A stretch of DNA of 64,000 bases from the NCBI GenBank assembly GCA_026874595.1, contig CM049308.1, positions 93,859,624 through 93,923,623 on the forward strand, given 5' to 3'. The translations under genes and the position numbers were made by a program. This document shows, piece after piece, positions 20,880 through 32,355 of the stretch; the first letter of the stretch is position 1; the number at the start of each line of letters is the position of its first letter. A model generated the notes under the pieces. That model saw nothing but the letters and a program-made list of their open reading frames with translations, did not search any database and was not told where the DNA came from. Source of the DNA: Sipunculus nudus (taxonomy: Eukaryota; Annelida; Sipuncula; Golfingiida; Sipunculidae).

Positions 20880-21470
20880 TTGAAGACTACACCATGGACC
20901 GAAGAAGAACTGGTCAGCCTCCAAAAAGAAGATCCAAATACCCAAACCGTAACAAACAGACTATCGGATTCTCGACAGCGACCGCTTTGGTAAACAGTGA
21001 GTTGTGAGAACTGAGATGTTAAATTCTGTGGCTGCAGTGGGACACCCTAAAGTGTCGAGACGAGTTGCTGTAGCGAGTACTACCGCTAAAGCCTCATGAG
21101 TCCACTTGGCTACTAGGTGCGGCCAAACAACCGAGGGGGTAGATAATGCATAAGCTTCATGGAACGGAGCTGGGAGGCCACCTTGGGTTCAGGAATACTC
21201 TAGTAAAATTCGACAGAGGTGATACTGGCCCGAACAACGCGAAGAAATTGCGCGTTGGTGTCAAAAACGTAAAGAGAGTGCTGGATCTAGGCGGAGCAAA
21301 GCGAAGTTGCAGCAACGCAAGTTGGGGCATGTCTTCGAAGGTGCACATAGATATTCTAGATAGACTCCCGATAAAGAAGGTTAGTGACCGCTATATTGTA
21401 GTCCTGGCTGACTACTTCAGCAATCGGATCGAGGTATATTTGCACAGCGCAAGCGGTAGAAAGTTCATTT
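20880..21470 (+). pseudogene. Ty3-type pol remnant (RNase H/integrase linker to integrase start)
   Basis: A frame around 20880-20990 reads PWTEEELVSLQKEDPNTQ, the conserved linker between RNase H and integrase. After frame disruptions, 21146-21472 encodes LHGTELGGHLGFRNTL (start of the integrase zinc finger) and later VHIDILDRLPIKKVSDRY, containing the first catalytic aspartate of the integrase core. The second zinc-finger half is replaced by unrelated residues, and the rest of the DDE core is missing. Clearly dead. Confidence 0.7.
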
Positions 21471-22074
21471 GACATTTGGAGAACCACTGCAACTGCACTC
21501 CGATCAAGGCATTTGAATCTGTTCAGCGGTAATTGGAACTACTTGAAGAAGCCAACATCGAAAAACCATCAGACTACATCATCTCAGCCACCGATGTTAG
21601 CACTGAGTTAGAGAGATAAGCTCAGGTTCAACACCTGTAACCTACACCCTTGTATCGGAAAATCAACAAAAACAGAGAAACGCTCCAGACAAGAAGCCTT
21701 CCCGACCCGTACACCTGAGGACGACGACGCTTTCCCCTGGAGGGAGCATCCATCGGAGAAAGCCAAAAAAAGGTTGCAATTACCGTACCCTCTCCCTACC
21801 GAACAGACGGCAATGGAGCAGCTGATGAAAGAAGCAGACGGCAAGATAAATTTCTTCAAGGAAGAATTTGACGCATGGCTCATACTAAGGGAACGAGCCC
21901 GGGGTAGGCTAGAGAAATTACAGAGGGATGAGATATAACGACTGCTACGAAAACAAGAACAATTCGACGATTTGGCCAATGTCTTGAACAGTTGCATAAA
22001 ATACTCTGAACGCGAGGTCCTACCAGATGTCAACCATGAGTAAGAAGAGCTTTGTGACAAAGTTACTTTATGGA

Positions 22075-22370
22075 TGTACCCTTTTGATTTACGCTATATT
22101 GATTTACCTGTTGGCTTACTGTGCCTCTTTACCTTTTCGATTACTGTGTCGTTTTACCTTTTGGATATACGCTGCCTGGATTTAGTTTTTTGGATTAATG
22201 TGCCTTTTTACCTTTTGGATATACGCTACCTGGATTTGTTTATTCGATTACTGTGCCTTTTACCTTTTGGATTTACGCTGCCTGGATTTGTCATTTGGAT
22301 ACTGTGCCTTTTTACCCGTTGGATTTACGCTGTATGGATTTACCTTTGGATATACGCTTGGATATTACAA
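22075..22370 (+). repeat. Minisatellite between pol remnant and 3' LTR
   Basis: About five imperfect units of roughly 55-60 bp contain TTACCTTTTGGATATACGC and CTGTGCCTTTT. Translation gives a leucine/tyrosine-rich frame (22074-22388) that mimics a membrane protein; I treat it as a repeat. Confidence 0.6.
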
Positions 22371-22692
22371 AATCCTGTTATGGTGTGACGTGCTAAAAAA
22401 TGAAATTTGTGCTTATTAACAATGATGTGTGATGAAACTCTTGGACTTGGACTTGTGATTTCCAGAACTTACTTAGACAGAACATACTCTATATTTTACA
22501 TATCACTATAAGATGACAGTAAGAACACATCTGGTTAATACGAGGACTTGTATCATTCTTTTTAAGGTTTACGTAGTATTTGGTTCTTTTATATTTTGCA
22601 TTAATGATTATTTTGTGATTTGTCATTTCAGGCGCAGCCGACGGGATGGTAGAGATTTTCGCTACGCTACAGTCATTTAAGGGGGAGGGAAA

Positions 22693-23310
22693 TGTAGTGA
22701 ATGCATGGTTCCATTGGGGTCAGTCACACTGGAGGTGATCGGGTTAGCTGCGTATCTCACTTACGTAAGCGGGATTTGTCCGCTGGCCTGTAACAGCGAT
22801 GTAGCGCTGGGCGATAACCACCCGTGCAGGGCTGAACATGCGGATACCGCTCGGACGGTAACCGTCGTCCTTTAGCCTCTATATAGAGCTGCGGCTCACG
22901 CTGGTCATTCAGTGTGTGTCACTCCGTGTCTTGATTGCAGCCCTGATTTGATTACGCTTTTATTTGGATTACCCCCTCTTTGCAGCCCTAATTTGATTAC
23001 GTTTTTATTATTTGGATTACCTGTCACGGAATTAGTGTTCTGTTTACCTGGGATTACCATTGAACTTTATTTGGGATTAATTCGGCCTTGATCTGCAGTT
23101 GCGAGAATCGAAACCACGACCTACGGCTTCGCCTGCGGCCATCACCCGACGGCAACCAAAGTGTACTTTGGTATTTGTTACATATTAAATGATATTTTTC
23201 TAACTTGCTGTCCCGTTTATTTATGTATGTTAAGCGGCATGCGACTGTGCGTAAACTGCTAGTGTCTAAAACTCCGAGCCGTAAAATTACTCGAACCTAC
23301 GTCAGTCACA
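22693..23310 (+). repeat. 3' LTR
   Basis: It starts TGTAGTGAATGCATGG and ends GTCAGTCACA. It has the uninterrupted sequence GCGATGTAGCGCTGG (near 22800) that serves as the empty site of the MITE pair. After it, the unit 1 sequence shared with unit 2 resumes. Confidence 0.85.
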
Positions 23311-24528
23311 TCCCATCCCAATGTGGAATGAGCATTAGTAAAGCAATGCACATTCATTTACTCCAATAAAGAGAAATGGTAATGAGCATAGGAGATTGTG
23401 AAATAATCCATTGATAAATAACATTTCATTATAAGCATATGCTCATAAGAAGTGATTTCACATTTATGTTAATAACATTTTTACCAATGATCTAATTTCT
23501 GATACACAATTACGTTTATATTAAATATAGTTGTTCTTTTTGAGAAAAGTCTCTCCCTTTAACAATTGACAAAACCAAAATACTATATTTGATTAAAATA
23601 CCAGTAGTGGTGTTGACAACAGACACTTTTGAAGTGTTACGATGGGTTTCTTTATTCAACAGTTTCTCGAGGGAACTTAGTCTCGGGGGTTTAGTTTTGG
23701 AATTGAAAGGTGAACCTATGGAAATCAAACTGTATCTTCAGTTCTGCAAAACTATGTCTCGTCAATGCTGGAAAGGTTGATTCAGTCCCTTAAAATCAAC
23801 GATTGTTTAATTGACATCTAAATTATTTTGAGGCAAATTATAGGGGTATCATTATGATCCCCACTGTCATGATGAAATGCTTGGACCGATCGACTTAAAC
23901 AGGGAAAATGGTGCATGTGGTGTTTCGTACATACAAGAAAAAAAATGTTCGCTCCTACCTCCCTCTCATACTGACACCTTAGACACTTTACAACCTAGGC
24001 GCTGTCACTCAGAAGTATGCTTGCTCTTGGCTGTTGGTTTGTTGTGTCTCATGTTTCCCGGAATCAAGAATGCTTTATTACTACATGAACGTTTTGTATT
24101 ACTGCGATCGACATGAATATAATCAACTGCCGAAAGACTGTTAAATATCAAGTTGCTTGGAATAGTACCTGTGCTGAAGTGGTCGATATGATTCGCCCGC
24201 CGTGTTCACAGACCGGCATGTTTCGCATGAGATGTTAGCACGGTCTACTTGGGACCAGCCAATAGATTTCCTGAATACTTCATGTTTCAGTCAGAAAATT
24301 TAGTCATCGGGACTACCTTCATAATTATATACTGGCGCAGATCCCGCGAAATCTGTGTCATGGGGTCAGATAACTAAGATTTATTTTTTGAAAATTAAGA
24401 AATTTTATTAAAACGGCTTGGCATGTAACTGCCGACTGTACAAAGCTTGACCTTAGCGTTTCTGCAAAAAGGAGCTTCCTTGACTCTCACTGACAGGGGC
24501 TCCAATAAACAGATCCCTTTTTAAGTCC
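23311..24528 (+). other. Unit 1 sequence shared with 33622-35560; no recognised gene
   Basis: The stretch resumes the duplicated unit after the LTR element. Small open frames at 23589-23780 and 23877-24116 have counterparts at 34005-34229 and 34294-34563, but the copies have frameshifts relative to each other and show no known domain, so I do not call a gene. Relative to unit 2, it lacks the insertion 34681-35287. Confidence 0.5.
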
Positions 24529-24530
24529 TA

Positions 24531-26035
24531 AAGCCCCGTTCCCACTTTCACGAATTTGACGCCGAATCGCCACGATGTTGAATTCGTGGCGATTCGTGGC
24601 CAATCGGCCTGTCGAGTGATAAAAATTCCATCACGACCACGATATTGTACGAAAGGAGTACGATGCCAGTACGATTGGCTACGACAGTGATCCGAAGCCA
24701 GCACGATATGACACGACACTTTTAAGAATGTTCACGGCTCAGTGACGACGTCTAAGATACTCGTACGATATTCCACGATTGATCTGTGACTTGTGGACGC
24801 TACTCCTACGATCATTCAATTTTGCTACGGATTGTTAGATAGCTATATATGAGATATATGGCTATTGTAATGTCACAAAGAAGACGATATTAGTAAAAGG
24901 ACACCATAACAACATTTTATTCAACTTCTCCAGATATTTTAATTTGACAAAAGTTATCAAGTTTAAAACACTGATAATATATGTCTCATTTGATTTGAGT
25001 AATTCGACAATTACGACTTATTTATGTGGTGGCAAATACGATGTTAACTTCTTTAAGTCCAAGTAGACGACCGTCTTAATCGGATGTAAAATATCTGTAT
25101 TCTCAAAATATTGGTTAAAATATCTTATTGATTCAGCTCTCAATGTGATATGAGATTCTGTTAAAATCAATTTGTGTTAGGCTCAGTTTATTCTCCCATA
25201 GTAAAATAGGAAATTCGTAATTTATTATATTGACCATATGTTTAAGTATGGCGAAATTGTATAATATATTCAGCTTCTTTAAACTGTTTTGGTTCAAATT
25301 TATTTTGTCAACCAATATTAACGATAAAAAAATTTCTTTAAAACAAATTTACGAATCTACATGGTTTACTCACTGAAAAAACTTCCTTGTTTGTTTACAA
25401 AGAAGATACAAATTACAAAGGAAACTTAATTTGATTCAGCTTCTTCAAATTATTTTAGTTCAAATTTAGTTGGAACCAATAACCACAATACAAATCTTCT
25501 TTAAAACAAATTTACAAATCTACACAGTGTTCTTACTTCTAAACCTTATTCCTCATTGGTTTGTAAGAAGTTAAAAATCACTAAGAAAATAAAATTTTCC
25601 GTTACATTATGATGTCAGTTCTTGATGATTCGTCACCTAATTCGTGGAAGTAGGAAGGGCCTTTATGAACGTGACTCTCTCTTGAGAGGTTCTCGTGGTA
25701 GTCGTATTGTAGTCGTGTTGAAGTCGTGTCGATGTCGTTGTCCTTCGTGAGCATTCGTGACATCGTTTTACATCACGAATTTACAAGAATTATGAAGACT
25801 CTCATACGACTTACCAAGAAACTGTTACGACTTAGCTAGGACTTGTGACGACAAAGCTTAATTTTTGAACATTTCAAAAATAGCGCCACAAATTCTGAGT
25901 GCTCAAGACCTCGCTACGAACATTACCGAATGTTCAAGACATCATCTACGACACTCCCACGACGTCCCTACGAATTTTAATGATGTAAGTTCGTGGCGAT
26001 TCGGCGTCAAATTCGTGAAAGTGGGAACGGGGCTT
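24531..26035. mobile_element. Non-autonomous DNA transposon with 45-bp perfect inverted ends, TA target
   Basis: The ends 24531-24575 and 25991-26035 are perfect inverted repeats (outer bases AAGCCCCGTTCCCACTTTCA). TA flanks both sides (24529-24530 and 26036-26037), and the paralogous site in unit 2 (about 35562-35575, AGTCTTTACTGTT) has one. Subterminal regions are dense in TACGA and CGTGTCG words that may be transposase sites. The AT-rich centre has no transposase. TA duplication suggests a Tc1/mariner-type enzyme, but the ends do not let me name a family. Confidence 0.85.
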
Positions 26036-26408
26036 TACTGTTCTCAACCAAGCCTTCCCAAGAGATATGCGTTTACATGGGAAAACCAAATAGAAAGTAG
26101 TTAAGCTGCGGGAGAAATATATCTCAGACAAATCAAATTAAACTTGTAACAAATTAATGAAATAATAACAAACATGAAATGTTGTAAGAGGCCTACAAGC
26201 CTAATGCAAACCTGTGCAATATGAACAACAGGTATAATGCTTCCATGATAACACGCCTGACCATAATTTGATAAGTACTTTCTAAGTACATGAGTGACAT
26301 GTGCATGTACATTGCAAGTACGAAACGAACAAGGGTACAAGTACCAATTACACAAACGTCACTCCTAAAATACCGGAATGCACATGAATGTACACAACAC
26401 AGAAATGA

Positions 26409-28388
26409 TAAGCTCAGCTGACTGTAAGTCAACTGAGTTATAAGAATGGCGCTTTGTCCGTCGTCCGTCCGGTCGTCCGTTAGCAGGGCACAAATCGTAA
26501 CTGCTGGCCCTAAAGACTTCTAAGTTAACATCCAAGGAGCTCAATAAAAATCTCCTTGAAAACCTGAAATAAGGTCACTGTGATCTATATCCTCCGAGCA
26601 ATGGGGCTTGAAAGTACCCCCCAGAATAATCAAAAATATAATACAAAACCTCCAATATCTTGATAATTAACGCATGGATTGTCATGAATCCTGCTTTGAA
26701 TATTGACCAGGACTAGTTTTGTCAGTTCCCTAAAAGTGGTGACGCCACCTGCACATTTCGTTATTTTAACGAATATTTTTCTATTTTTTTTTAACTATTA
26801 AATGACAACAATCATGTAAGTTTCTCAGCTGTAATTACATCTAATGTCCCAAAACCTGGTGTGTTTATTGATTACAAGTGGATGCCATATAGTAATTACC
26901 CTGTCTGTCTGTTCGTCTGTCTGTCTGTCCATCTGTCCATCCAGATAAATTTGTTTCCAGATAATAACTCCAGGTTGTATTGACACATGGATTTCAAACT
27001 TCGACTTACGTATGGCCCACCACTAAAGCAAGAACCTATATGATTTTGGGGTCACGAGGTCAAAGGTCAAGGCCACTGGACTCACTTATTTAAAAAGATT
27101 ATGGCTGCATTTTAAGCCAAGCTTTTCATCCCAAACTTTACATTTTGCGCATTAAGCTGACTTGCCAGTATAGGGAGAGCTTAAATGAATTTGGGTTCAC
27201 ATGGTCAAAGGTCAAGGTCACAGGGGCCATCTGTTCACAAATTAGTTTCCAGATGATAACTCCAGTTTAGTTTGACATATTGGTTTCAAACTTAGCTTAT
27301 ATATGACTCACCACTAAAGTAAGAACCGTGTCGATTTTGGGGTCCAACGGTCAAAGGTCAAGGTCACAGGACTCTTTTCTTTAAAAAGAATGCATATGCA
27401 TTTGAAGCCAAATTTTTCATTGCAAACCTTCTATCTTCAAGATGTTGCTAATCTGCCAATGGGGAAAGATTCTGTTCAATTTTGGGGTCATGAGGTCGAA
27501 GGTCAAGGTCACAGTGTCCACTTATTAAGAAAGATTGTGGATGCATTTAAAACTTTTCATCCCAAACCTTCCATCTTGCACATATAGCTGAGCTGCCAAT
27601 AGGGGAAGAACCTGATTGATTTGGGGGTCACAAGGTCAAAGGTCATGGTCACAGGGACCCATCTGTCAACATATTTGTTTCTGGATGATAACTCCAGTTA
27701 GGATTGACATATTGGTTTCAATTATGACATATATGACCCACCAATAATATAAGAACCCTTAAGATTTTGGGGTCATAAGACCAAAGGTCAAGGTCACAGG
27801 ACCCGCCTCTTTAAAATGATTGTTGATGTATTTTTATCCAAACTTTCTGCCCCAAACCTTCTATCTTCCAGATGTTGCTCACTTGCCAATAGTGGAAGTA
27901 ACTTATGGATTTCGGGGTCACAAGGTCAAAGTCATGTGGGCCATCTAACCACATATTAGTGTCCGGATGATAACACCAGTTTGTTTTGAAATATATTGGT
28001 TTCAAACTTGACTTATATATGGCCCACCACTAAAGTAAGAACTGTTGATTCTTGGGTCATGAGATCAAAGGTCAAGGTCACAGGGCCCATCACTTTAGGA
28101 AGATTGTGGATACATTTTAAGCCAAACTTTTCATTTCAATCCTTCCATCATCAATATGTGGTGCACCTGCCAATAGGGGTAGTTTCCATTTGATTTTGGG
28201 GTCACAAGGTCAAAGGTTAAGGTCACAGGGCACATCCTATCACAAATTAATTTATGGATGATAACTCCAGTTTGGGTAGACAGGTTGGCTTCAAACTGAT
28301 CACAGGACCAATATTTTGGAAAACCTTATGAACATATATCCTTATAGACAAATGCAGCTGAGCGTCGAGACCCATGGGTCCCTAGTTT
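26409..28388 (-). mobile_element. Terminal-hairpin family element H1
   Basis: On the minus strand it begins with GGGACCCATGGGTCTCGACGCTCAGCTG (palindromic 5' end, about 28362-28388) and ends ACTTACAGTCAGCTGAGCT (26409-26427), preceded by a GGAC/CGGAC-rich tract (26455-26480). Unit 2 has the empty site (AAATGAT|TTTTAAG at about 35980), and unit 1 homology resumes after 28388. The interior is mostly the 144-bp AGGTCA tandem repeat. Confidence 0.75.
27050..28230 (+). repeat. 144-bp tandem repeat with AGGTCA direct repeats (in H1)
   Basis: Nine units carry AGGTCAAAGGTCAAGGTCA or close variants, near 27057, 27201, 27348, 27491, 27633, 27780, 27921, 28062 and 28207 (spacing 141-147 bp). Each is a DR1 of the nuclear-receptor half-site AGGTCA plus an adjacent TCAAGGTCA. 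Other unit parts include ATAACTCCAGTTTG and CCACTAAAGTAAGAAC. Confidence 0.85.
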
Positions 28389-29330
28389 TTAGTACTGCAA
28401 CCAGCCTTGTGACTCACTTTTGACATGTTAAAGAATTTGATACGCCAGTTTTGCAGAAAAAGACTATTGCAGAGTATAAGCTTATATAAGCTTACTGACC
28501 AATTTAAGTTTATTTATAACTCTACCAAAAATCCATGTATCCAATCTACTCTTATACAATGGAAAGAACCCCACCCAAGGTCATTCTTTTAAAATACTTT
28601 CCAATATGGCTTGACAGTTTCATTTTTTTATAAATTTAGAGTTGAGGCTGAAAGAGGCTAAAATTACTATTTTCTACTTGTAAAAACGTCGATGCAGTTG
28701 GCGTCATGTTGATGCTAGCTCCTGAGACTCTAATGTAAGTTATCGTATTAGTATACTTTCTTGGCCAAGAGACTCTTGACTAAGAGTTACCAGTAATTTA
28801 GGCAAATATCACTTAACTGTAACTATATGAACAAATTGAGAGAACTCGTCTCTGGAATCAATCCTGCGAGATATTAAACAATTTGGCTGAATGATTTCGT
28901 AGAAGATTTTCAAAGGTTTCCTAGCTTTCTCCACGTAAATGTAAGAGGATGCAGGTGGCGCCAAAACAAAACATCTTCTGAAAATTGTTGACATGTTACT
29001 ACTTCTTACATAAAATTTGGCGTTGCTGGCAGCTACGGTTTTTGAGATAATAGGGTAAACGTAATGACGACGGCGCACCATCCAATAAGCTGACAGATTC
29101 GCTAGAATGAATATAAAAATACCATTCACGTGATTCCCAATGGACACTGTGCCATCGCACAAGTTTATTGAATTAAAATATGACACAAAAAGGATGAAAA
29201 GGACAAAGATTAATCAGAGGACTGACGCTAAAAGCGCGAAAATTAAAACCCCGCTAACAAATCCACTTCCACAGTATACTGTTCATACTGATTTTCCTTC
29301 AGTTTTTAAAATCATGTAAAACATAATTAA
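28389..29330. other. Unit 1 sequence, no recognised gene
   Basis: The part from about 28905 matches 37043-37255 and 41113-41310 in unit 2, interrupted there by H3. Nothing coding is recognised. 28396-28904 has little match in unit 2 beyond the first 30 bases. Confidence 0.5.
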
Positions 29331-31607
29331 ACAAGGGACAAATGTGTCACAGCGCTCAGCTGAATTTTGGAAAATATTGGTAACTGCAAAATATTTTTAT
29401 TTCTTTTGGTTTTTCATGTATATTATCATTAGAAAAGCTATGAGAAAATGGCCCTGCTAAAATGAAACTCTGTAAATTAAAGAATAATGGACATGAGCTA
29501 AACCATTTAGTGATGCACCAAGGGAACAAAGTGTTATACGGTAAGTGTTATATATAAAAGTAACATTTCATAAACAAATAATGTGTGAAGGTAATTAAGT
29601 TTTCAAAAGTTAAATATATGGCCATATGAGTTAAAAATTAATTCCACAAAGTTTGACCAATATTCCTAATTTTAAGACTTAGTTAACAGTGTTATTCACA
29701 CCTAGGCCCCGCCAACTTTAAGAGATATGAATGAAATACTTCAAAGTATTTATATCTTCTTAAATCTTGTCAGTTACCACTTACATTAGATCTTAATATT
29801 TTATCACATTTGAATACTAGAATTAAATTCCTGATTTTTTTTTTCTTTAGAACAATCAAAATTGTCCAAGTCTCTCAAAGAATTTATTTAACATTAAAAT
29901 GATAAGATTCATCTTGTTTATTAGTCCTGTGTATTGAAGGGGTGGGTGGGGGAGGGGTCTCCGTTGTTACTGCTCGTTGCTGAAAAAAATGTTAATTTTA
30001 AGATTCATCTAGTTCATAGCACAGGTCTGTCAACAGAATGGGGGGGGGGGTTTAGAGAAAAAGGCTCCCTGTGGTATTGTATTAAATGCAGACAGCCTGA
30101 TCAAGCTCAACTCAGTGGAGAGAGCTGCACTGAATGACCTACAGTCACCAAAGTGGACTGCTTGACAATGCATGTAAGGGAATACAACAAGAGCCTCCAA
30201 AGAAAAATTTAATAACTAGCCTAAGTTTGCAGCTTTTATTTTCAAATTTCAGATTTTAACAGATTAAATCCTTATGTGCACATGCTGAGAAAATTAAATC
30301 CACAGTACTTACAGGAAAAAAACGTGCCGTGGCCAAAGTTTGGCAAAATTTAAGGTACCAATTTTTATTTTTGCTTATATTTTAAAAAACTTAAAAGATT
30401 TTGATCAAATGTTGGGTATACAATTTAATTTTGATTAATGAAAGTTATATTACTGGAAAAAAAGTCCTTAGCTTTAACATTTTTTTGTGTTAAGGGATCA
30501 AATAGCTTTCCTGATTTTTTTACAAAAAATGCATGATGTTTGAGCCCATAACTTTTTTTAAATTATATAATACAGACCTTATTTCGGGCATGTGCATAGG
30601 AACTATATAGAGGAATATTTATGGTAAATATGAGGAAAAACAGATGAGTGGTTTTGATATTAGGCAGTCCTGAAGTGTGAAAATATGTTTTTAATAAAAA
30701 TTTGAGATTTTTCCTTAATTTCTAAAAGGAACAAAGTCGCAAAGACCAAGTTTTCAGCTTGGTAGGAGATCTTTGGGACATCTAACATTATGCCAACAGC
30801 CTGGGGTGCATAGAGATAGGCACTGAATGACCTTCAGTCACCAAAGTGGACTGCTTGACAATGTAAGGGAATACAACAAGAGCCTAAAAAAATTCCATAA
30901 CTAGCCTAATTTTGCAGCTTTTATTTTCAAATTTCAGATTTTAACAGATTAAATCCTTATCTGTACATGCTGTGAAAATTAAATCCACAGCACTTACAGG
31001 AACAAAACGTGCCGTGGCCAAAGTTGGGCAAAATTTAAGGTACCATTATTCATTTTTGCCAATATTTAAGAAAATTTAACAGATTTTGATCTAATTTTTG
31101 GTATACAATTAAATTTGGTTTAATTAAAGTTGTATTACTGAAAAAAAGTCCCTACCTTTAACATATTTGGTCTTTAGTGACCAACTGTCTTTCCTGATTT
31201 TTTTTAAAAGTCCATTATGTTTGGGCCCATTACTTTTTCAGATTAAATAATAATGACTTAATTTCTGGCATGTACATAGTAACCATATAGCGGAAAATAT
31301 TATATGGTAAATATGAAGAAAACCAGATGAGTGGTTTTGATATTAGGCAGTCCTGAAGTGTGAAAATAGATTTTTAATAAAAAATTGAGGTTTATCTTTA
31401 ATATCTCGAAGGAACAAAGTCCTATTGACCCAATTTTCGGCATGGTGGGAGATTTTAGGGACATGTATACCGAATTCCAGATTCGTAGGTCCAATGGTGT
31501 CGAAACGTGCCAGTCTTACGGAAGGACATCCGGACGGACAGACGGACGGACGGACGACGGACAATGGACCACGACTATAGCTCAGATGACTTATAGTCAG
31601 CTGAGCT
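29331..31607 (+). mobile_element. Terminal-hairpin family element H2
   Basis: It starts ACAAGGGACAAATGTGTCAC followed by AGCGCTCAGCTG and ends in the hairpin AGCTCAGATGACT-TAT-AGTCAGCTGAGCT (31579-31607). Unit 2 has the empty site (about 41305, GTAATTAAAAAATAAAAAT). The interior has a roughly 680-bp direct duplication (30228 on and 30910 on) containing ACGTGCCGTGGCCAAAG, also present in H6, and a GGAC-rich tract (31528-31560) just before the end. Confidence 0.8.
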
Positions 31608-31733
31608 AAAAATGAAAATAAAATTTCGAACATTAACAATCATGCTTTAAGATGGAATAGATAGAAATGATCTACGGAAATGCAGTCCTCTGCGGTCACA
31701 CAGCGCTCTTTGTTTTGCAACAGAGCATCATAT

Positions 31734-31888
31734 GCTAAGGTATGTGATGAATCTAAATGTTTTCACCTGTCGCCATGGACCAGGGGCACCAAACCGTGCA
31801 GTAAAGATATTATATTGAACTTAAGACACCTGATGAGCCGTTGAGGCAAAACCAACGGTAGTGATTAAGATTCATCACATACCTTAGC
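31734..31888 (+). mobile_element. 155-bp inverted-repeat element carrying a hammerhead ribozyme (unit 1 copy)
   Basis: Perfect 21-bp inverted ends lie at 31734-31754 (GCTAAGGTATGTGATGAATC...) and 31868-31888. The interior holds CACCTGTCGCCATGGACCAG and a hammerhead-like fold. It is followed by a TA microsatellite (31890-31924). The unit 2 copy shows that it predates the duplication. Confidence 0.75.
31827..31863 (+). ncRNA. Hammerhead ribozyme-like motif, type I, short stem III (unit 1)
   Basis: In order: stem I CAC (31827-31829), core CUGAUGA (31830-31836), stem II GCC-GUUGA-GGC (31837-31847), AAA (31848-31850) where GAA is required, stem III ACC-AAC-GGU (31851-31859), H17 = A (31860), stem I GUG (31861-31863). 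Stem I extends by CTTAA/TTAAG across a small internal loop. The G12-equivalent is A, which should abolish or cripple cleavage. The predicted cut is after 31860. Short-stem-III type I hammerheads are known from animal retrozymes and related repeats. Confidence 0.65.

Positions 31889-31889
<1 letters not shown>

Positions 31890-31924
<35 letters not shown>
31890..31924. repeat. TA microsatellite
   Basis: A perfect AT dinucleotide run immediately after the hammerhead element's right end. Confidence 0.95.
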
Positions 31925-31928
<4 letters not shown>

Positions 31929-32355
31929 CATCACAAATGCAAAGACAACAAATTTTCAAATTATGTGACCGACTAAATTCAGATTCTGTTAAGACGCCAT
32001 CCTAAAAATAATTTGAATGAATTTATTCTCATTCTATTCCCCCTCATCGAAGCAACCGCTGACTATGATACGGCTATACAACACGTCTGCCGACATCAGA
32101 AGTATACTTCTGCATATTCATCACATGATTAAAACGTCTGCAAGGTTTCATGAGGCAGCAGCTGTTGAGATATTTGGTAAAAGATGGTGGACGGTTGACG
32201 TTGGACGGTGAACCAATGCTTGGACACCGCGTCTAAGATTGTCCACAAATTTGAAAATGTTTGACTAGCATTGAGGTAATGGGGATATATCATTTATTTA
32301 AATCGCTGTACTTAACGCGTTTACCAAAGCCACATGTTCAATGTTCATGTGGCAT

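Larger units (their letters stand above)
17452..23310 (+). mobile_element. Degenerate LTR retrotransposon (Ty3-type), inserted in unit 1
   Basis: The 5' LTR is 17452-19041 (about 670 bp without two nested MITEs) and the 3' LTR is 22693-23310; both start TGTAGTGAATGCA and end in ACA. Seven bases after the 5' LTR is the primer site TGGCGCCCAACGCGGGGC (19049-19066), of the tRNA-Lys1,2 type. A purine tract AAGGGGGAGGGAAA (22679-22692) precedes the 3' LTR. The interior has pol remnants with many stops and lacks a recognisable reverse transcriptase. The LTRs agree well in their first 190 bp but diverge later, so this is an old or chimeric copy. The element is absent at the paralogous site in unit 2 (about 33620). 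A target-site duplication was not evident. Confidence 0.85.

Noticed and set aside
22074-22388. Multi-pass membrane protein
   Set aside because: The hydrophobic frame is made by a T-rich minisatellite inside a dead LTR element.
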